Source of the DNA: Myxococcales bacterium | Lineage (GTDB): Bacteria > Myxococcota > Myxococcia > Myxococcales > Anaeromyxobacteraceae | DNA: 64,000 nt | Direction: 5' to 3' | Assembly: GCA_021806645.1 (NCBI GenBank) | Contig: JAJZQX010000002.1 | Span: 124,001 to 188,000 of the forward strand | In this document: piece after piece, positions 10,342-19,017 of the stretch | Position numbering within the stretch: the first letter of the stretch is position 1 | Layout of the letters: every line of letters begins with the position of its first letter | The notes under the pieces: model-generated | The model's input: only the letters and a program-made list of their open reading frames with translations | Told to the model about the DNA's origin: nothing | The model's database searches: none | Program-made: the position numbers and the translations under genes

Positions 10342-11979
10342 TTGATCCGCTTCGATTCCATCTCCATGCAGCACGGCCAGCAGGTCCTCTTCCTGGAGGC
10401 CTCGGCCGTGGTCCACCGCGGCGAGAAGGTCGGGCTGGTCGGCCCCAACGGCGCCGGCAAGTCCACGCTCTTCCGCCTGGTGATGCGGGAGGAGGAGCCG
10501 GACGAGGGGCAGGTCTCCATCGACCGCGGCGTCACCGTCGGCCACTTCTCCCAGGACGTCGGCGAGATGAGCGGCCGCTCGGCGGTGGCCGAGACCATGG
10601 ACGGCGCCGGCCCGGTCTCCGCGGTGGCGGCCGAGCTGCACGAGCTGGAGCACGCCCTGGCGGACCCGGCCCGGGCCGGCGAGCTGGAGGCGCTGGTGGA
10701 GCGGTTCGGCCACGTGCAGGCCCGCTTCGACGAGCTGGGCGGTTACGCCCTCGAGTCGCGGGCCCGGGAGATCCTGGACGGCCTCGGCTTCACGCCCGGG
10801 ATGATGGACGGCGACGTGGGCGCGCTCTCGGGCGGGTGGAAGATGCGGGTGGCGCTGGCGCGCATCCTGCTCATGCGCCCCGACGCCATGCTGCTCGACG
10901 AGCCCTCCAACCATCTCGACCTCGAGTCGATCATCTGGCTGGAGGAGTTCCTGCGCTCCTACCAGGGGGCGATCCTCATGACCTCCCACGACAAGGAGTT
11001 CATGAACCGGGTGGTGGGGAAGATCATCGAGATCGACGGCGGCGAGCTGACCAGCTACGCCGGCGACTACGACTTCTACGAGCGCGAGCGCCTGATCGCC
11101 GACCAGCACCAGCAGGCCCAGTTCGACCGGCAGCAGGCCATGCTCAGGAAGGAGCTGGCCTTCATCGCCCGCTTCAAGGCCCGCGCCAGCCACGCCGCCC
11201 AGGTGCAGAGCCGGGTGAAGATGATCGGCAAGATCGAGAAGGTCGAGCCGCCCAAGGTCCGCAAGACCGTGGACTTCGAGTTCCGTGGCGCCCCGCGCTC
11301 CGGCGAGGACGTGGCCCGTTGCGCCGGCGTCGAGAAGGGCTACGGCGCCCGCCGCGTCTACGACGGCTTCGACTTCCTGGTCCGGCGCGGCGAGCGCTGG
11401 GCGGTGATGGGCGCCAACGGGGCCGGCAAGTCGACGCTGCTCAAGCTGATCGCCGGCGAGGGGCGGCCCGACGCCGGCAGCGTGGTGGTCGGCAACAGCG
11501 TCAAGCTCGGCTACTTCGCCCAGCACGCCATGGAGCTGCTCGACGGCGGGCTGACGGTCTGGCAGACGCTGGAGCGGGCCTTCCCCAGGGCCAGCGTCGG
11601 GGCGCTGCGCACCCTGGCCGGCTGCTTCGGCTTCTCCGGCGACGAGATCGAGAAGAGGTGCCGCGTCCTCTCCGGCGGCGAGAAGGCCCGGCTGGTGCTG
11701 GCCCTGATGCTATACGACCCGCCCAACTTCCTGGTGCTCGACGAGCCGACCAACCACCTCGACGTCGGCACAAAGGAGATGCTGGTGCGGGCGCTGGCCG
11801 GCTACGAGGGGACCCTGATCTTCGTCTCCCACGACCGGCGCTTCCTCGGGGCTCTCTCCAACCGCGTGCTGGAGCTGGGGCCGGAGGGGCCGGTCCAGTA
11901 CGGCGGCGGCTACACCGAGTACGTGGCCCGCACCGGCCGCGAGGCCCCCGGCATCCGTCACCCGCAGGGACGTTCCTAG
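10342..11979 (+). CDS. ABC-F family ATPase (YbiT/EttA type)
   Basis: A soluble protein of 545 residues with two ABC domains and no membrane domain, typical of ribosome-associated translation factors. Domain 1 has Walker A GPNGAGKST, signature LSGGW and Walker B MLLDEPSNHLD; domain 2 has GANGAGKST, LSGGE and LVLDEPTNHLD. The charged inter-domain linker that probes the ribosomal E/P site lies around residues 235-310. Substrate range cannot be told from sequence. TTG 10342 gives the usual MIRFDSISMQHG start; a GTG at 10324 is possible but overlaps a putative promoter. A 69-base gap separates it from the convergent acyl-CoA synthetase. Confidence 0.93.
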   Translation: MIRFDSISMQHGQQVLFLEASAVVHRGEKVGLVGPNGAGKSTLFRLVMREEEPDEGQVSIDRGVTVGHFSQDVGEMSGRSAVAETMDGAGPVSAVAAELHELEHALADPARAGELEALVERFGHVQARFDELGGYALESRAREILDGLGFTPGMMDGDVGALSGGWKMRVALARILLMRPDAMLLDEPSNHLDLESIIWLEEFLRSYQGAILMTSHDKEFMNRVVGKIIEIDGGELTSYAGDYDFYERERLIADQHQQAQFDRQQAMLRKELAFIARFKARASHAAQVQSRVKMIGKIEKVEPPKVRKTVDFEFRGAPRSGEDVARCAGVEKGYGARRVYDGFDFLVRRGERWAVMGANGAGKSTLLKLIAGEGRPDAGSVVVGNSVKLGYFAQHAMELLDGGLTVWQTLERAFPRASVGALRTLAGCFGFSGDEIEKRCRVLSGGEKARLVLALMLYDPPNFLVLDEPTNHLDVGTKEMLVRALAGYEGTLIFVSHDRRFLGALSNRVLELGPEGPVQYGGGYTEYVARTGREAPGIRHPQGRS

Positions 11980-12033
11980 TACGACCCGATCACGGCCGCT
12001 CGATCCCCGCCAAGGCCAAGGACCAGGTCGTAC
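11979..12033. terminator. Inverted repeat between convergent genes
   Basis: GTACGACC (11979-11986) and GGTCGTAC (12026-12033) form 8-base arms separated by 39 bases. They fill the gap between the ABC-F gene and the convergent acyl-CoA synthetase. A bidirectional terminator is plausible. No T-tract is seen. Confidence 0.3.
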
Positions 12034-12048
12034 GAGTCGACCGCCTCG

Positions 12049-13494
12049 TCAGGCCATTTCGCCCAGCTGCTTCTTCATCACCTTCCCCATGGCGTTGCGT
12101 GGCAGCGCCTCGACGATGCGCACGGCCCGCGGCCGCTTGTAGGGCGCCAGCGCGCCGGCCACGTGGTCGATGAGGGCCTGCGGCGCCGGCGCCGCGCCGG
12201 GGTAGGGGACCACGAACGCGACGATGCGCTCGCCGAGGTCTTCGTCGGGGACGCCGATGACCGCCGCCTCGCGCACCTCCGGGTGCTCGAGCAGCGCCGC
12301 CTCGACCTCGCCTGCGCCCACCTTGTAGCCGGCGGTCTTGATGAGGTCGGTCGCCTTGCGCCCCACGATGCGGAGCTCGCCGGTCGCGGTCAGCGAGGCG
12401 ATGTCGCCTGTGTGGAAGAAGCCGCCGGCGTCGATGGCCTGGGCGGTGGCGTCGGGCCGGTTCAGGTAGCCGGAGAAGACGGTGGGGCCACGGACGATCA
12501 CCTCGCCGAGCAGCTCCGGGTCCCGCGCCAGGCGGCGCCCCTGCTCGTCGACGAGGCGCAGGTCGAGCCCGGGGAGCGGCGGCCCGACCGTGCCTGGCGT
12601 GCGCGGCCCGTCATGGCGCGCCGCGGTGATGATGAGCGCCTCGGTGAGGCCGTAGCGCTCCACCACGCGCTGGCCGAAGAGCTTGAAGAGCCGGTCGTTC
12701 TCCCGCACCGGCAGCGCCGCCGAGCCGGAGACCAGCAGCCTCGCCCGTCCCAGGGCGCGGGCGTCGGCCGGGCTGGCCTCGGCGTGCTCGGCGAGCCGGT
12801 GGTACATGGTCGGCACGGCGAAGAGCAGCGTGCCGCGGCGCGCGAAGGCGTCGCAGACCGCCTCGGGCGTGAAGCGCGGCAGCAGCTCCAAGCTGCCGCC
12901 GACGCGCAGCGAGCCGAGCACGCCCAGGATGAGCCCGTGGACGTGGAAGAGCGGCAGGGCGTGGACCAGCACGTCGGCGGCGGTCCAGCCCCAGGCTCCG
13001 GCCAGGGCGTCGAGGTCGAAAGCGGCGTTGCCGTGCGTGATCACCGCCCCCTTGGGCGGGCCGGTGGTGCCCGAGGTGTAGAGCACCAGGACCGGATCCT
13101 CCGGGGCGGGCGCGGCCGGGGCGGCCGGTGGGCCGTCGAAGGAGATGCCGCGCACCTGCGGGGTGCGCTCGCGGAAGGCGGCCGGGTCGGCGGCCAGCAC
13201 CAGGCGCGGCGCGGCGTCGGCCAGGACGTGCGGGAGCTCCTTGGCGCCGATGGCCGGGTTGAGCGGGACGGTGGCGACGCCGGCCAGGACCTGCCCGACG
13301 ATGGCGGCCACGGTGGCGGCGTCGGGGGTGGCCCAGATGGCGACCCGATCGCCGGGGCGGAGACCGTCGGCGGCGAGCCGGCCGGCGTGGGCCAGAGCGG
13401 CCCGCTCCAGCTCAGGGAAGCCGAGGGTGGCGGTCGGCGTGACCAGGGCCGGGTGGCCGGCCGCCTGGCCGAGGTGCGGCAGGAGGGGGTGCAT
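12049..13494 (-). CDS. AMP-forming acyl-CoA synthetase, malonyl-CoA synthetase (MatB)-like
   Basis: A 481-residue adenylating enzyme that activates a carboxylic acid with ATP and CoA. The P-loop is LYTSGTTGPPKGAVITHGN (about residues 136-154). ALPLFHVHGLILGVLGSLR resembles MatB-type enzymes. The hinge region is near GYLNRPDATAQAI and the catalytic lysine lies in RNAMGKVMKKQL at the C-terminus. Malonate is the inferred substrate, because it diverges from a transporter-mdc operon and is short like MatB; another short-chain acid is possible. TAGACT ends 7 bases before ATG 13494 with no Shine-Dalgarno. Only 213 bases separate it from the transporter gene, so shared regulation is likely. Confidence 0.82.
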   Translation of the reverse strand: MHPLLPHLGQAAGHPALVTPTATLGFPELERAALAHAGRLAADGLRPGDRVAIWATPDAATVAAIVGQVLAGVATVPLNPAIGAKELPHVLADAAPRLVLAADPAAFRERTPQVRGISFDGPPAAPAAPAPEDPVLVLYTSGTTGPPKGAVITHGNAAFDLDALAGAWGWTAADVLVHALPLFHVHGLILGVLGSLRVGGSLELLPRFTPEAVCDAFARRGTLLFAVPTMYHRLAEHAEASPADARALGRARLLVSGSAALPVRENDRLFKLFGQRVVERYGLTEALIITAARHDGPRTPGTVGPPLPGLDLRLVDEQGRRLARDPELLGEVIVRGPTVFSGYLNRPDATAQAIDAGGFFHTGDIASLTATGELRIVGRKATDLIKTAGYKVGAGEVEAALLEHPEVREAAVIGVPDEDLGERIVAFVVPYPGAAPAPQALIDHVAGALAPYKRPRAVRIVEALPRNAMGKVMKKQLGEMA

Positions 13495-13501
13495 GGCGTG
13501 C

Positions 13502-13507
13502 AGTCTA
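13502..13507 (-). promoter_or_regulatory. -10 hexamer TAGACT for MatB-like gene
   Basis: TAGACT ends 7 bases before the ATG at 13494 on the minus strand. No Shine-Dalgarno is present; a leaderless mRNA is expected. The -35 region is poor. Confidence 0.45.
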
Positions 13508-13626
13508 GTACCGCGCCCCTGCCCCGACGACCCCCGGAGACGTCAGCGCGCCGGCGCATCCGCCGAAAACGGCCGCTTCGTGGCGCACCGCGCCGTGACG
13601 ATCACCGTCGGTGACAGGAACGCCAC

Positions 13627-13655
13627 TTGATCTCCACGGGCCGGTTGGCTAGCCT
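13627..13655 (+). promoter_or_regulatory. Promoter TTGATC-17-TAGCCT for the transporter-mdc operon
   Basis: TTGATC (13627-13632) and TAGCCT (13650-13655) have ideal 17-base spacing. Initiation would fall near 13662, giving a ~46-base leader with the Shine-Dalgarno CCGGAGG before ATG 13708. A second possibility is TTGGCT (13645-13650) with CATAAT (13669-13674), spacer 18. Both cores touch the inverted repeat at 13661-13679. Confidence 0.55.
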
Positions 13656-13660
13656 CCTTC

Positions 13661-13679
13661 CCGTAACTCATAATTACGG
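13661..13679. promoter_or_regulatory. Operator-like inverted repeat CCGTAA-N7-TTACGG
   Basis: Perfect 6-base arms CCGTAA and TTACGG flank CTCATAA. The site lies at the expected transcription start of the transporter-mdc promoter, where a repressor would block initiation. The GntR/FCD regulator encoded at 18298 in the same operon is the obvious candidate to bind it. This pairing is inference; the repeat is seen directly. Confidence 0.5.
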
Positions 13680-13707
13680 ATTCAACTCCCATTCGCCGGA
13701 GGCTCAC

Positions 13708-14973
13708 ATGCGGTCACGCTCCACCCCCACCCCGTGCCGTTCCGCGCTCCTCGCCACGCTGCTCCTCTCCCTGGTCGCCGCCGCGCCACGCGCCGCCGGA
13801 GCCGCCGCCCCCACCAAGGTCTCGCTGGGCGCCACCCTCCCGCTGACCGGCGCCGAGGCCCGCATCGGCGGGTTCTTCAAGGAGGGCTACGAGCTGGCGG
13901 TCGAGGAGGCCAACCAGAAGGGCGGCCTGACCGTGGGAGGCAAGAAGCTCCCGGTCACGCTCTCGATCCTCGACGACACCACCACCCAGGCCACCGCGGT
14001 GAGCCTGGCCGACCGGCTGGTCAACAGCGACGGGGTCGACTTCCTGCTCGGCACCTACTCCAGCCACCTGGTCGAGGCCCAGAGCACCATCGGCGAGCAG
14101 AACCGCATCCCGTACGTGAACGGCGGCGGCGGGGCGACCAAGATCTACAAGCGCGGCTTCAAGTACCTCTTCGGCACCATCGCGCCGGTCGAGCTGCTGG
14201 GCACCACCTTGATGTCCTGGATCGACGTCCAGCAGAAGGCCGGCAAGCTGCCCAGGCCGGCCAAGATCGCCCTGCTCTGGGAGAACACCGCCCACGGCAA
14301 GGACTTCCGCAAGGGCGTCTCCGACTTCGCCGCCAAGAGCGGCGGGGCCTACCAGATCTCCGTCGACGAGTCCTTCCCCCTCGACGGCAAGGACTTCAGC
14401 GCGCTGCTCGGCAAGGTGAAGGCCGCCAACGTCGACCTGTTCCTCGCCGACGCCCACCTCCCCGACTACATCACCATGCACCGCCAGTACGTGGCAGCCG
14501 GGCTCTGCCACAAGGTGGTGAGCTACGGCGCGCGCGGCAGCGAGAAGGGAGCCGTCGACGCCCTCGGCCAGGAGAACGTGAACTACGTGGTCTCGGGCGT
14601 CTGGTGGAGCGCCGAGCTCGGCAAGAAGCCTGGCCTGGCCAAGGCCTTCGTCGAGCTCTTCACCTCCAAGCACCAGGGGCGCAAGCCCGAGTGGTTCCAG
14701 GCGCTGGCCTACGAGTCGGCGCGGGCGCTCTTCACCGCCATCGAGCAGGCCGGTTCGCTCGATCGCGAGGCGGTGCGGGCCAAGCTGGCCGCGCTCAAGA
14801 TCCCCTCGATGCTGCCGGGCGGGACGCTGGAGTTCCCGGCCAGCATGGGCCAGCAGGCGCAGAACCCCTTCGTCCTGCAGCAGAACCTGCCCGACCGGAC
14901 CTCGCCCATCATCTTCCCACCCGACGCCGCCACCGGCACCGGCATCGCCGTCAATCCGCGCTGCCCGAAGTAG
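13708..14973 (+). CDS. ABC transporter substrate-binding protein, Liv/peripla_BP_6 family
   Basis: A periplasmic solute receptor of 421 residues. The Sec signal peptide covers about residues 1-32 (SALLATLLLSLVAAAPRAAGA). The mature part starts KVSLGATLPLTGAEARIGG, as in branched-chain amino acid receptors. DDTTTQATAVSLADRLVN and GTYSSHLVEA form the first-lobe ligand region. Family members bind amino acids, amides, urea or aromatic and small organic acids. Here the downstream mdc genes point to malonate, which is inference. ATG 13708 has the Shine-Dalgarno CCGGAGG 6 bases upstream. It is the first gene of a long operon; livH-type permease follows after 8 bases. Confidence 0.9.
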   Translation: MRSRSTPTPCRSALLATLLLSLVAAAPRAAGAAAPTKVSLGATLPLTGAEARIGGFFKEGYELAVEEANQKGGLTVGGKKLPVTLSILDDTTTQATAVSLADRLVNSDGVDFLLGTYSSHLVEAQSTIGEQNRIPYVNGGGGATKIYKRGFKYLFGTIAPVELLGTTLMSWIDVQQKAGKLPRPAKIALLWENTAHGKDFRKGVSDFAAKSGGAYQISVDESFPLDGKDFSALLGKVKAANVDLFLADAHLPDYITMHRQYVAAGLCHKVVSYGARGSEKGAVDALGQENVNYVVSGVWWSAELGKKPGLAKAFVELFTSKHQGRKPEWFQALAYESARALFTAIEQAGSLDREAVRAKLAALKIPSMLPGGTLEFPASMGQQAQNPFVLQQNLPDRTSPIIFPPDAATGTGIAVNPRCPK

Positions 14974-14981
14974 CCGGCTTC

Positions 14982-15857
14982 ATGGAACGGTTCATCGATC
15001 TCAGCCTGTCGGCGATCATGCTGGCCGGGCTCTACGCCACCATGGCGTACGGGCTCGGCCTCATCTACGGCGTCCTGCGCGTCGTCAACCTGGCCCATGG
15101 CGGCGTCATCATGGCCGGCGCCTACCTGGGCTGGGTGCTCTTCGAGCGGTGGGGGATAGACCCGTACCTGGCGCTCCCGCTGGTGATCGTGGCCAGCTTC
15201 GGGCTGGGGATCCTCATGTACCGGCTGCTGGTCCGCCACCTGCCGCGCGGGCCGGCCGGCGGCCCGGCCTCGCTGCTGCTGCTCTTCGGCACCTGGCTGG
15301 TGCTGCGCAACGTCGCCTACCTGCTCTTCACCGGCAACGATCAGTCCATCCGCACCAGCTACTCCACCGCTTCGGTCCCCTTCCTCGGCACCTACGTCTC
15401 GGTCAACCGCCTGGCCGTGCTGGGCGTCGCCGTGATCCTGCCCATCCTGCTCCAGCTGCTGCTGAAGAAGACCTACACCGGGCGGGCCATCCGCGCGGTG
15501 GCGCAGAACGCCGACAGCTGCACGCTGGTGGGCGTCGACGTGGAGCGGATCTACGCGCTCACCTTCGGGATCGGCACGGCCCTGGCCGGGGTGGCCGGGC
15601 TGCTCTCGGCCACCATCTTCTCCTTCAACCCGGGCTTCGGCTCCGGCGAGCTGCTCAAGTCCTTCGTGGTGGTGGTGCTGGGCGGGTTGGGGAGCATCCT
15701 CGGCGTCGGCCTGGCCGCCTTCATCCTGGCGGTGGTCGAGGTCTTCGCCATCCTGGTGCTGCCCTCCTACCTGACCTCGGCGGTGGGGTTCGTGATGCTG
15801 GTCCTGGTCCTGGTGCTCAGGCCGGGCGGGCTCTTCGGCCATCGGGTGCTGGGATGA
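14982..15857 (+). CDS. Liv-type ABC transporter permease (LivH family)
   Basis: A 291-residue inner-membrane permease with about eight TM helices. Family signatures include LGLIYGVLRVVNLAHGGVIMAGAY near the N-terminus, RAIRAVAQNADSCTLVGVDV in the cytoplasmic coupling region, and FVVVVLGGLGSILGV near the C-terminus. It pairs with the LivM-type protein encoded next, whose ATG overlaps its stop (ATGA at 15854-15857). The substrate should be that of the neighbouring binding protein, with malonate or a related carboxylate favoured by context. Confidence 0.92.
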   Translation: MERFIDLSLSAIMLAGLYATMAYGLGLIYGVLRVVNLAHGGVIMAGAYLGWVLFERWGIDPYLALPLVIVASFGLGILMYRLLVRHLPRGPAGGPASLLLLFGTWLVLRNVAYLLFTGNDQSIRTSYSTASVPFLGTYVSVNRLAVLGVAVILPILLQLLLKKTYTGRAIRAVAQNADSCTLVGVDVERIYALTFGIGTALAGVAGLLSATIFSFNPGFGSGELLKSFVVVVLGGLGSILGVGLAAFILAVVEVFAILVLPSYLTSAVGFVMLVLVLVLRPGGLFGHRVLG

Positions 15858-16834
15858 GCGCTGCCACGCCCGCGCTGGTCCCGCTCCGCGTCGCCGCCGG
15901 CTTCGTCGTCGGCGTGGCCCTGCTGGCCGTGGCGCCCTGGATCCTCGACTTCACCCCCTACAGCCACAACCTGGTCACCCTGGCGTTCCTGCTCATCTCC
16001 GGCGCGGTGGCCTGGAACTGGATGGGCGGCTTCCTCGGCCAGGTGAGCTTCGGCCACGCCGCGCTCTTCGGCATGGGGGGCTTCGTCTCGGCCCGGCTCC
16101 TGCTCTCCGGCCCGGTGCCCGCGCCACTGGCCTGGCTGGTCGGCGGGCTGGTGGCCGGCGTCTTCTCCCTGGGCGCCCACCCGGCCCTGCGGCTCCGCGG
16201 CCCCTACTTCTCCATCGCCACCATCGGCCTGGGCGAGTCGGTCCGGCTCATCTTCACCTACTGGGAGGACTTCACCGGCGGCTCCTCCGGCCTCTCGCTC
16301 CCCATCGACCCCGACATGAAGCACCAGCTCTACTGGTGGGGCCTGGGGCTGGCGGCCATCGTGGTGGGGATGAGCTGGCTGATGCGCCACTCCACCTTCG
16401 GGCTGCAGCTGCTCGCCATCAAGGCCGACGTGGACGCGGCCGGCGACGTCGGGGTCTCGGCCACCTTCTACCAGGACCTGGTCTTCGTCCTCTCCGGCGC
16501 GGTGGTCGGCGTCTCGGGCGGGCTCTACGCCTCCTACTTCAGCTTCATCGAACCCAACGACATGTTCGGCTTCGATCGCTCCATCGCTTTCGTCCTCATG
16601 ACGGTCATCGGCGGGGTCGGGACCATCCTCGGCCCGGTGCTGGGGGCCATCGTCTTCGTGCTGCTCCGCCAGTACCTGCTCGCCTCCTACCCGGACCTCT
16701 ACCTGGGCCTCTACGGCACCCTGCTGATCTTCATCATCCTCTTCGAGCCGCTCGGCCTGGCCGGCCTGCTGGGCCGGCTGGCGCGCCTGGCGCGGAGCTG
16801 GCGAGCCCCGGCGGCCGAGGGAGGGACGCCGTGA
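15854..16834 (+). CDS. Liv-type ABC transporter permease (LivM family)
   Basis: A 326-residue membrane permease with roughly nine hydrophobic segments. Recognisable LivM motifs are WNWMGGFLGQVSFGHAALFG, the ISIATIGLGE-like FSIATIGLGESVRLI, and MTVIGGVGTILGPVLGA with the following TM helix. The start overlaps the LivH-type gene by 4 bases. The stop overlaps the ATPase start (GTGA). This forms the second half of the translocation pore, and the tight coupling suggests balanced stoichiometry with its partners. Confidence 0.92.
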   Translation: MSAATPALVPLRVAAGFVVGVALLAVAPWILDFTPYSHNLVTLAFLLISGAVAWNWMGGFLGQVSFGHAALFGMGGFVSARLLLSGPVPAPLAWLVGGLVAGVFSLGAHPALRLRGPYFSIATIGLGESVRLIFTYWEDFTGGSSGLSLPIDPDMKHQLYWWGLGLAAIVVGMSWLMRHSTFGLQLLAIKADVDAAGDVGVSATFYQDLVFVLSGAVVGVSGGLYASYFSFIEPNDMFGFDRSIAFVLMTVIGGVGTILGPVLGAIVFVLLRQYLLASYPDLYLGLYGTLLIFIILFEPLGLAGLLGRLARLARSWRAPAAEGGTP

Positions 16835-17574
16835 CGGCGCCGCTGCTCTCGGTCCGCGCCCTCTCCAAGAGCTTCGGTGGCCTGCGGGCCCTCGACGCCG
16901 TCGACCTCGAGCTCGCCGCCGGCGAGATCCTCGGCGTCATCGGCCCGAACGGCGCCGGCAAGACCACGCTCTTCAGCCTGATCGCCGGCTCGCTGCAGCC
17001 CACCAGCGGCCAGGTCCACTTCGAGGGCCGGCCGGTGACCGGGCGGGCCGCCCACCGGCTGGTCCGCGGCGGTATCGTCCGCACCCACCAGATCGTCCGT
17101 CCCTTCGCCAACCTGACCGTCCTCGAGAACGTCACCGTGGCCGCGCTCCACGGCAACCGGCGCGCCGACGTCCCGGCGAGGTACCGCGCCCCCCGGGTGC
17201 TCGACTTCGTCGGGCTGGCCGACCGCGCCGGCCAGTTCCCCGGCCTGCTCACCCTGGCCGGCCGCAAGCGGCTCGAGCTGGCCCGGGCGCTCGCCACCAT
17301 CCCTCGCGTCCTCCTGCTCGACGAGGTCATCGCCGGGGTGAACCCTACCGAGGCGGTGGCGCTGGCGGCGCTGGTGCGCCGCATCCGCGACGAGCTCGGC
17401 ACCTCCATCATCATGATCGAGCACGTCATGCCGGCGGTCATGAGCCTCTCCGATCGCGTCCTGGTCCTCGATCACGGCAGGAAGATCGCCCAGGGCACCC
17501 CCGCCGAGGTGGTGCGCGACCCCGGTGTCATCGAGGCCTACCTCGGGACCTCCACGGAGGCGACCGCGCCATGA
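16831..17574 (+). CDS. Liv-type ABC transporter ATPase (LivG family)
   Basis: A 247-residue cytoplasmic ATPase powering the transporter. Walker A is GPNGAGKTT (about residues 37-45), Walker B is VLLLDEVIAGVNPTE, and the switch histidine lies in IIMIEHVM. The ABC signature is degenerate: LTLAGRKRLELARAL replaces a canonical LSGGQ, as is common in LivG proteins. The C-terminal EAYLG motif is characteristic of the family. GTG 16831 overlaps the preceding stop. Its own stop overlaps the next ATPase start. Confidence 0.92.
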   Translation: MTAPLLSVRALSKSFGGLRALDAVDLELAAGEILGVIGPNGAGKTTLFSLIAGSLQPTSGQVHFEGRPVTGRAAHRLVRGGIVRTHQIVRPFANLTVLENVTVAALHGNRRADVPARYRAPRVLDFVGLADRAGQFPGLLTLAGRKRLELARALATIPRVLLLDEVIAGVNPTEAVALAALVRRIRDELGTSIIMIEHVMPAVMSLSDRVLVLDHGRKIAQGTPAEVVRDPGVIEAYLGTSTEATAP

Positions 17575-18287
17575 GCGAGCCCCTGCTCCAGCTCGACGCC
17601 ATCGACGTGAGCTACGGCGATGTCCAGGTCCTCTTCGGGCTCTCCCTCGAGGTCCGCGAGGGCGAGGTGGTGACGCTGCTCGGCTCCAACGGCGCCGGCA
17701 AGACCACCACGCTGCGGGCCATCTCGGGTCTGCGGCCGCCACGGGCCGGCGAGATCCGCTACCGGGGGCGCTCCCTGGCCACCATCCCGGCCGCGGCCCG
17801 AGCCGATCTCGGCATCTCGCTGGTCCCCGAGGGGCGGGAGCTCTGGCCGCAGCTCACGGTGCGCGAGAACCTCGACCTGGGGGCCTACGGCGCGCGGGCC
17901 CGGCCCCACGCCGCCCGCAACCTGGAGCGGGTCTTCGCCATGTTCCCGCGGCTGGCGGAGCGGAGCGGGCAGCTGGCCGGCAGCCTCTCCGGAGGAGAGC
18001 AGCAGATGTGCGCCATCGGCCGCGCGCTGATGAGCGAGCCGACCCTGCTCATGCTCGACGAGCCAAGCCTGGGGCTCTCGCCCCTGCTGGTCGACCAGGT
18101 GATGAACACCATCAGCGAGCTCCACGCCGGCGGCATGACCATCCTGCTGGTGGAGCAGAACCTCAGGAAGGCCCTGCAGGTGGCGCAGCGGGGCACGGTC
18201 ATCGAGACCGGCCGGGTGCGCCTGGAGGGCACCAGCGCCGAGCTGGCCGCCAACCCGGAGATCCGCGCAGCCTACCTGGGTATCTGA
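17571..18287 (+). CDS. Liv-type ABC transporter ATPase (LivF family)
   Basis: A 238-residue second ATPase, completing the five-component transporter. It shows Walker A GSNGAGKTTT, the signature LSGGEQQM, Walker B LLMLDEPSLGLSPLL and the H-loop region ILLVEQNL. The LivF-specific LVPEGRELWPQLTVRENL is clear. The start overlaps the LivG-type stop by 4 bases, and 10 bases separate it from the GntR regulator. It probably forms a heterodimer with the LivG-type subunit. Confidence 0.93.
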   Translation: MSEPLLQLDAIDVSYGDVQVLFGLSLEVREGEVVTLLGSNGAGKTTTLRAISGLRPPRAGEIRYRGRSLATIPAAARADLGISLVPEGRELWPQLTVRENLDLGAYGARARPHAARNLERVFAMFPRLAERSGQLAGSLSGGEQQMCAIGRALMSEPTLLMLDEPSLGLSPLLVDQVMNTISELHAGGMTILLVEQNLRKALQVAQRGTVIETGRVRLEGTSAELAANPEIRAAYLGI

Positions 18288-18297
18288 CGGCCCCGCC

Positions 18298-19017
18298 ATG
18301 AAGCGCCCCATCACCCACCGCGCGCTGTACCAGGACGTGGCCGATCGGCTCCGCCGCCTCATCTACGACGGCGAGCTCGCCCTCGGCTCCCGGATCGACG
18401 AGCTGACGCTGGCCGATCAGTTCGGCATCAGCCGCACGCCGCTGCGCGAGGCGCTCAAGGTGCTCCACGCCGAGGGGCTGGTCCGGCTCACCCCGCGGCG
18501 CGGCTGCTTCGTCGCCGGGCAGCTCGGGCCGGTCGATCTCGACGAGCTCTTCCCGGTCATGGCGCTGCTCGAGGGACGCTGCGCCTTCGAGGCGGTCAAG
18601 AAGGCCACGCCCGGCGACCTGCGGCGGCTCGAGGGGATTCACGCGCGGCTCGAGAAGCTGGCCGCCAGGCGCGACGTGGCCGGCTACTACGAGAACAACT
18701 ACGCCTTCCACGAGGCCATCCAGGAGCTGGCCGCCAACCCCTGGCTCTCCCGCATCGTCTCGGAGCTGCGCCGCTTCCTCAAGCTGCTGCGCGGCCGCCA
18801 GCTGCGCGTGCCGGGGCGGCTCGAGGCCTCGCTGGCGGAGCACGAGAAGATCATGCGCGCCGTCCGGAGCCGCGACGCCGCGGCCGCCGAGCGGATCATG
18901 CGTTCTCACCTCCTGGCGCAGCGCGCCGCGCTGGCGGTGCAGGAGCGCCAGCAAGCGCGGGAGAGCGCCGGGCCGGAGGTCCGAGCCGCGGGACGGAGGC
19001 GGGGAGGGGGAAAGTGA
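18298..19017 (+). CDS. GntR family transcriptional regulator, FadR/FCD subgroup
   Basis: This 239-residue DNA-binding protein has a winged helix at about residues 8-75 (LADQFGISRTPLREALKVLHAEGLV) and an all-helical FCD effector domain at about 85-215. FCD metal/ligand histidines are visible around FHEAIQEL and MRSHLLAQ. GntR regulators such as MdcY and MatR control malonate genes elsewhere, responding to malonate or malonyl-CoA. Its place between transporter and mdcA suggests the same job, with the repeat at 13661-13679 as a possible operator. The stop overlaps mdcA (GTGA). Confidence 0.9.
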   Translation: MKRPITHRALYQDVADRLRRLIYDGELALGSRIDELTLADQFGISRTPLREALKVLHAEGLVRLTPRRGCFVAGQLGPVDLDELFPVMALLEGRCAFEAVKKATPGDLRRLEGIHARLEKLAARRDVAGYYENNYAFHEAIQELAANPWLSRIVSELRRFLKLLRGRQLRVPGRLEASLAEHEKIMRAVRSRDAAAAERIMRSHLLAQRAALAVQERQQARESAGPEVRAAGRRRGGGK

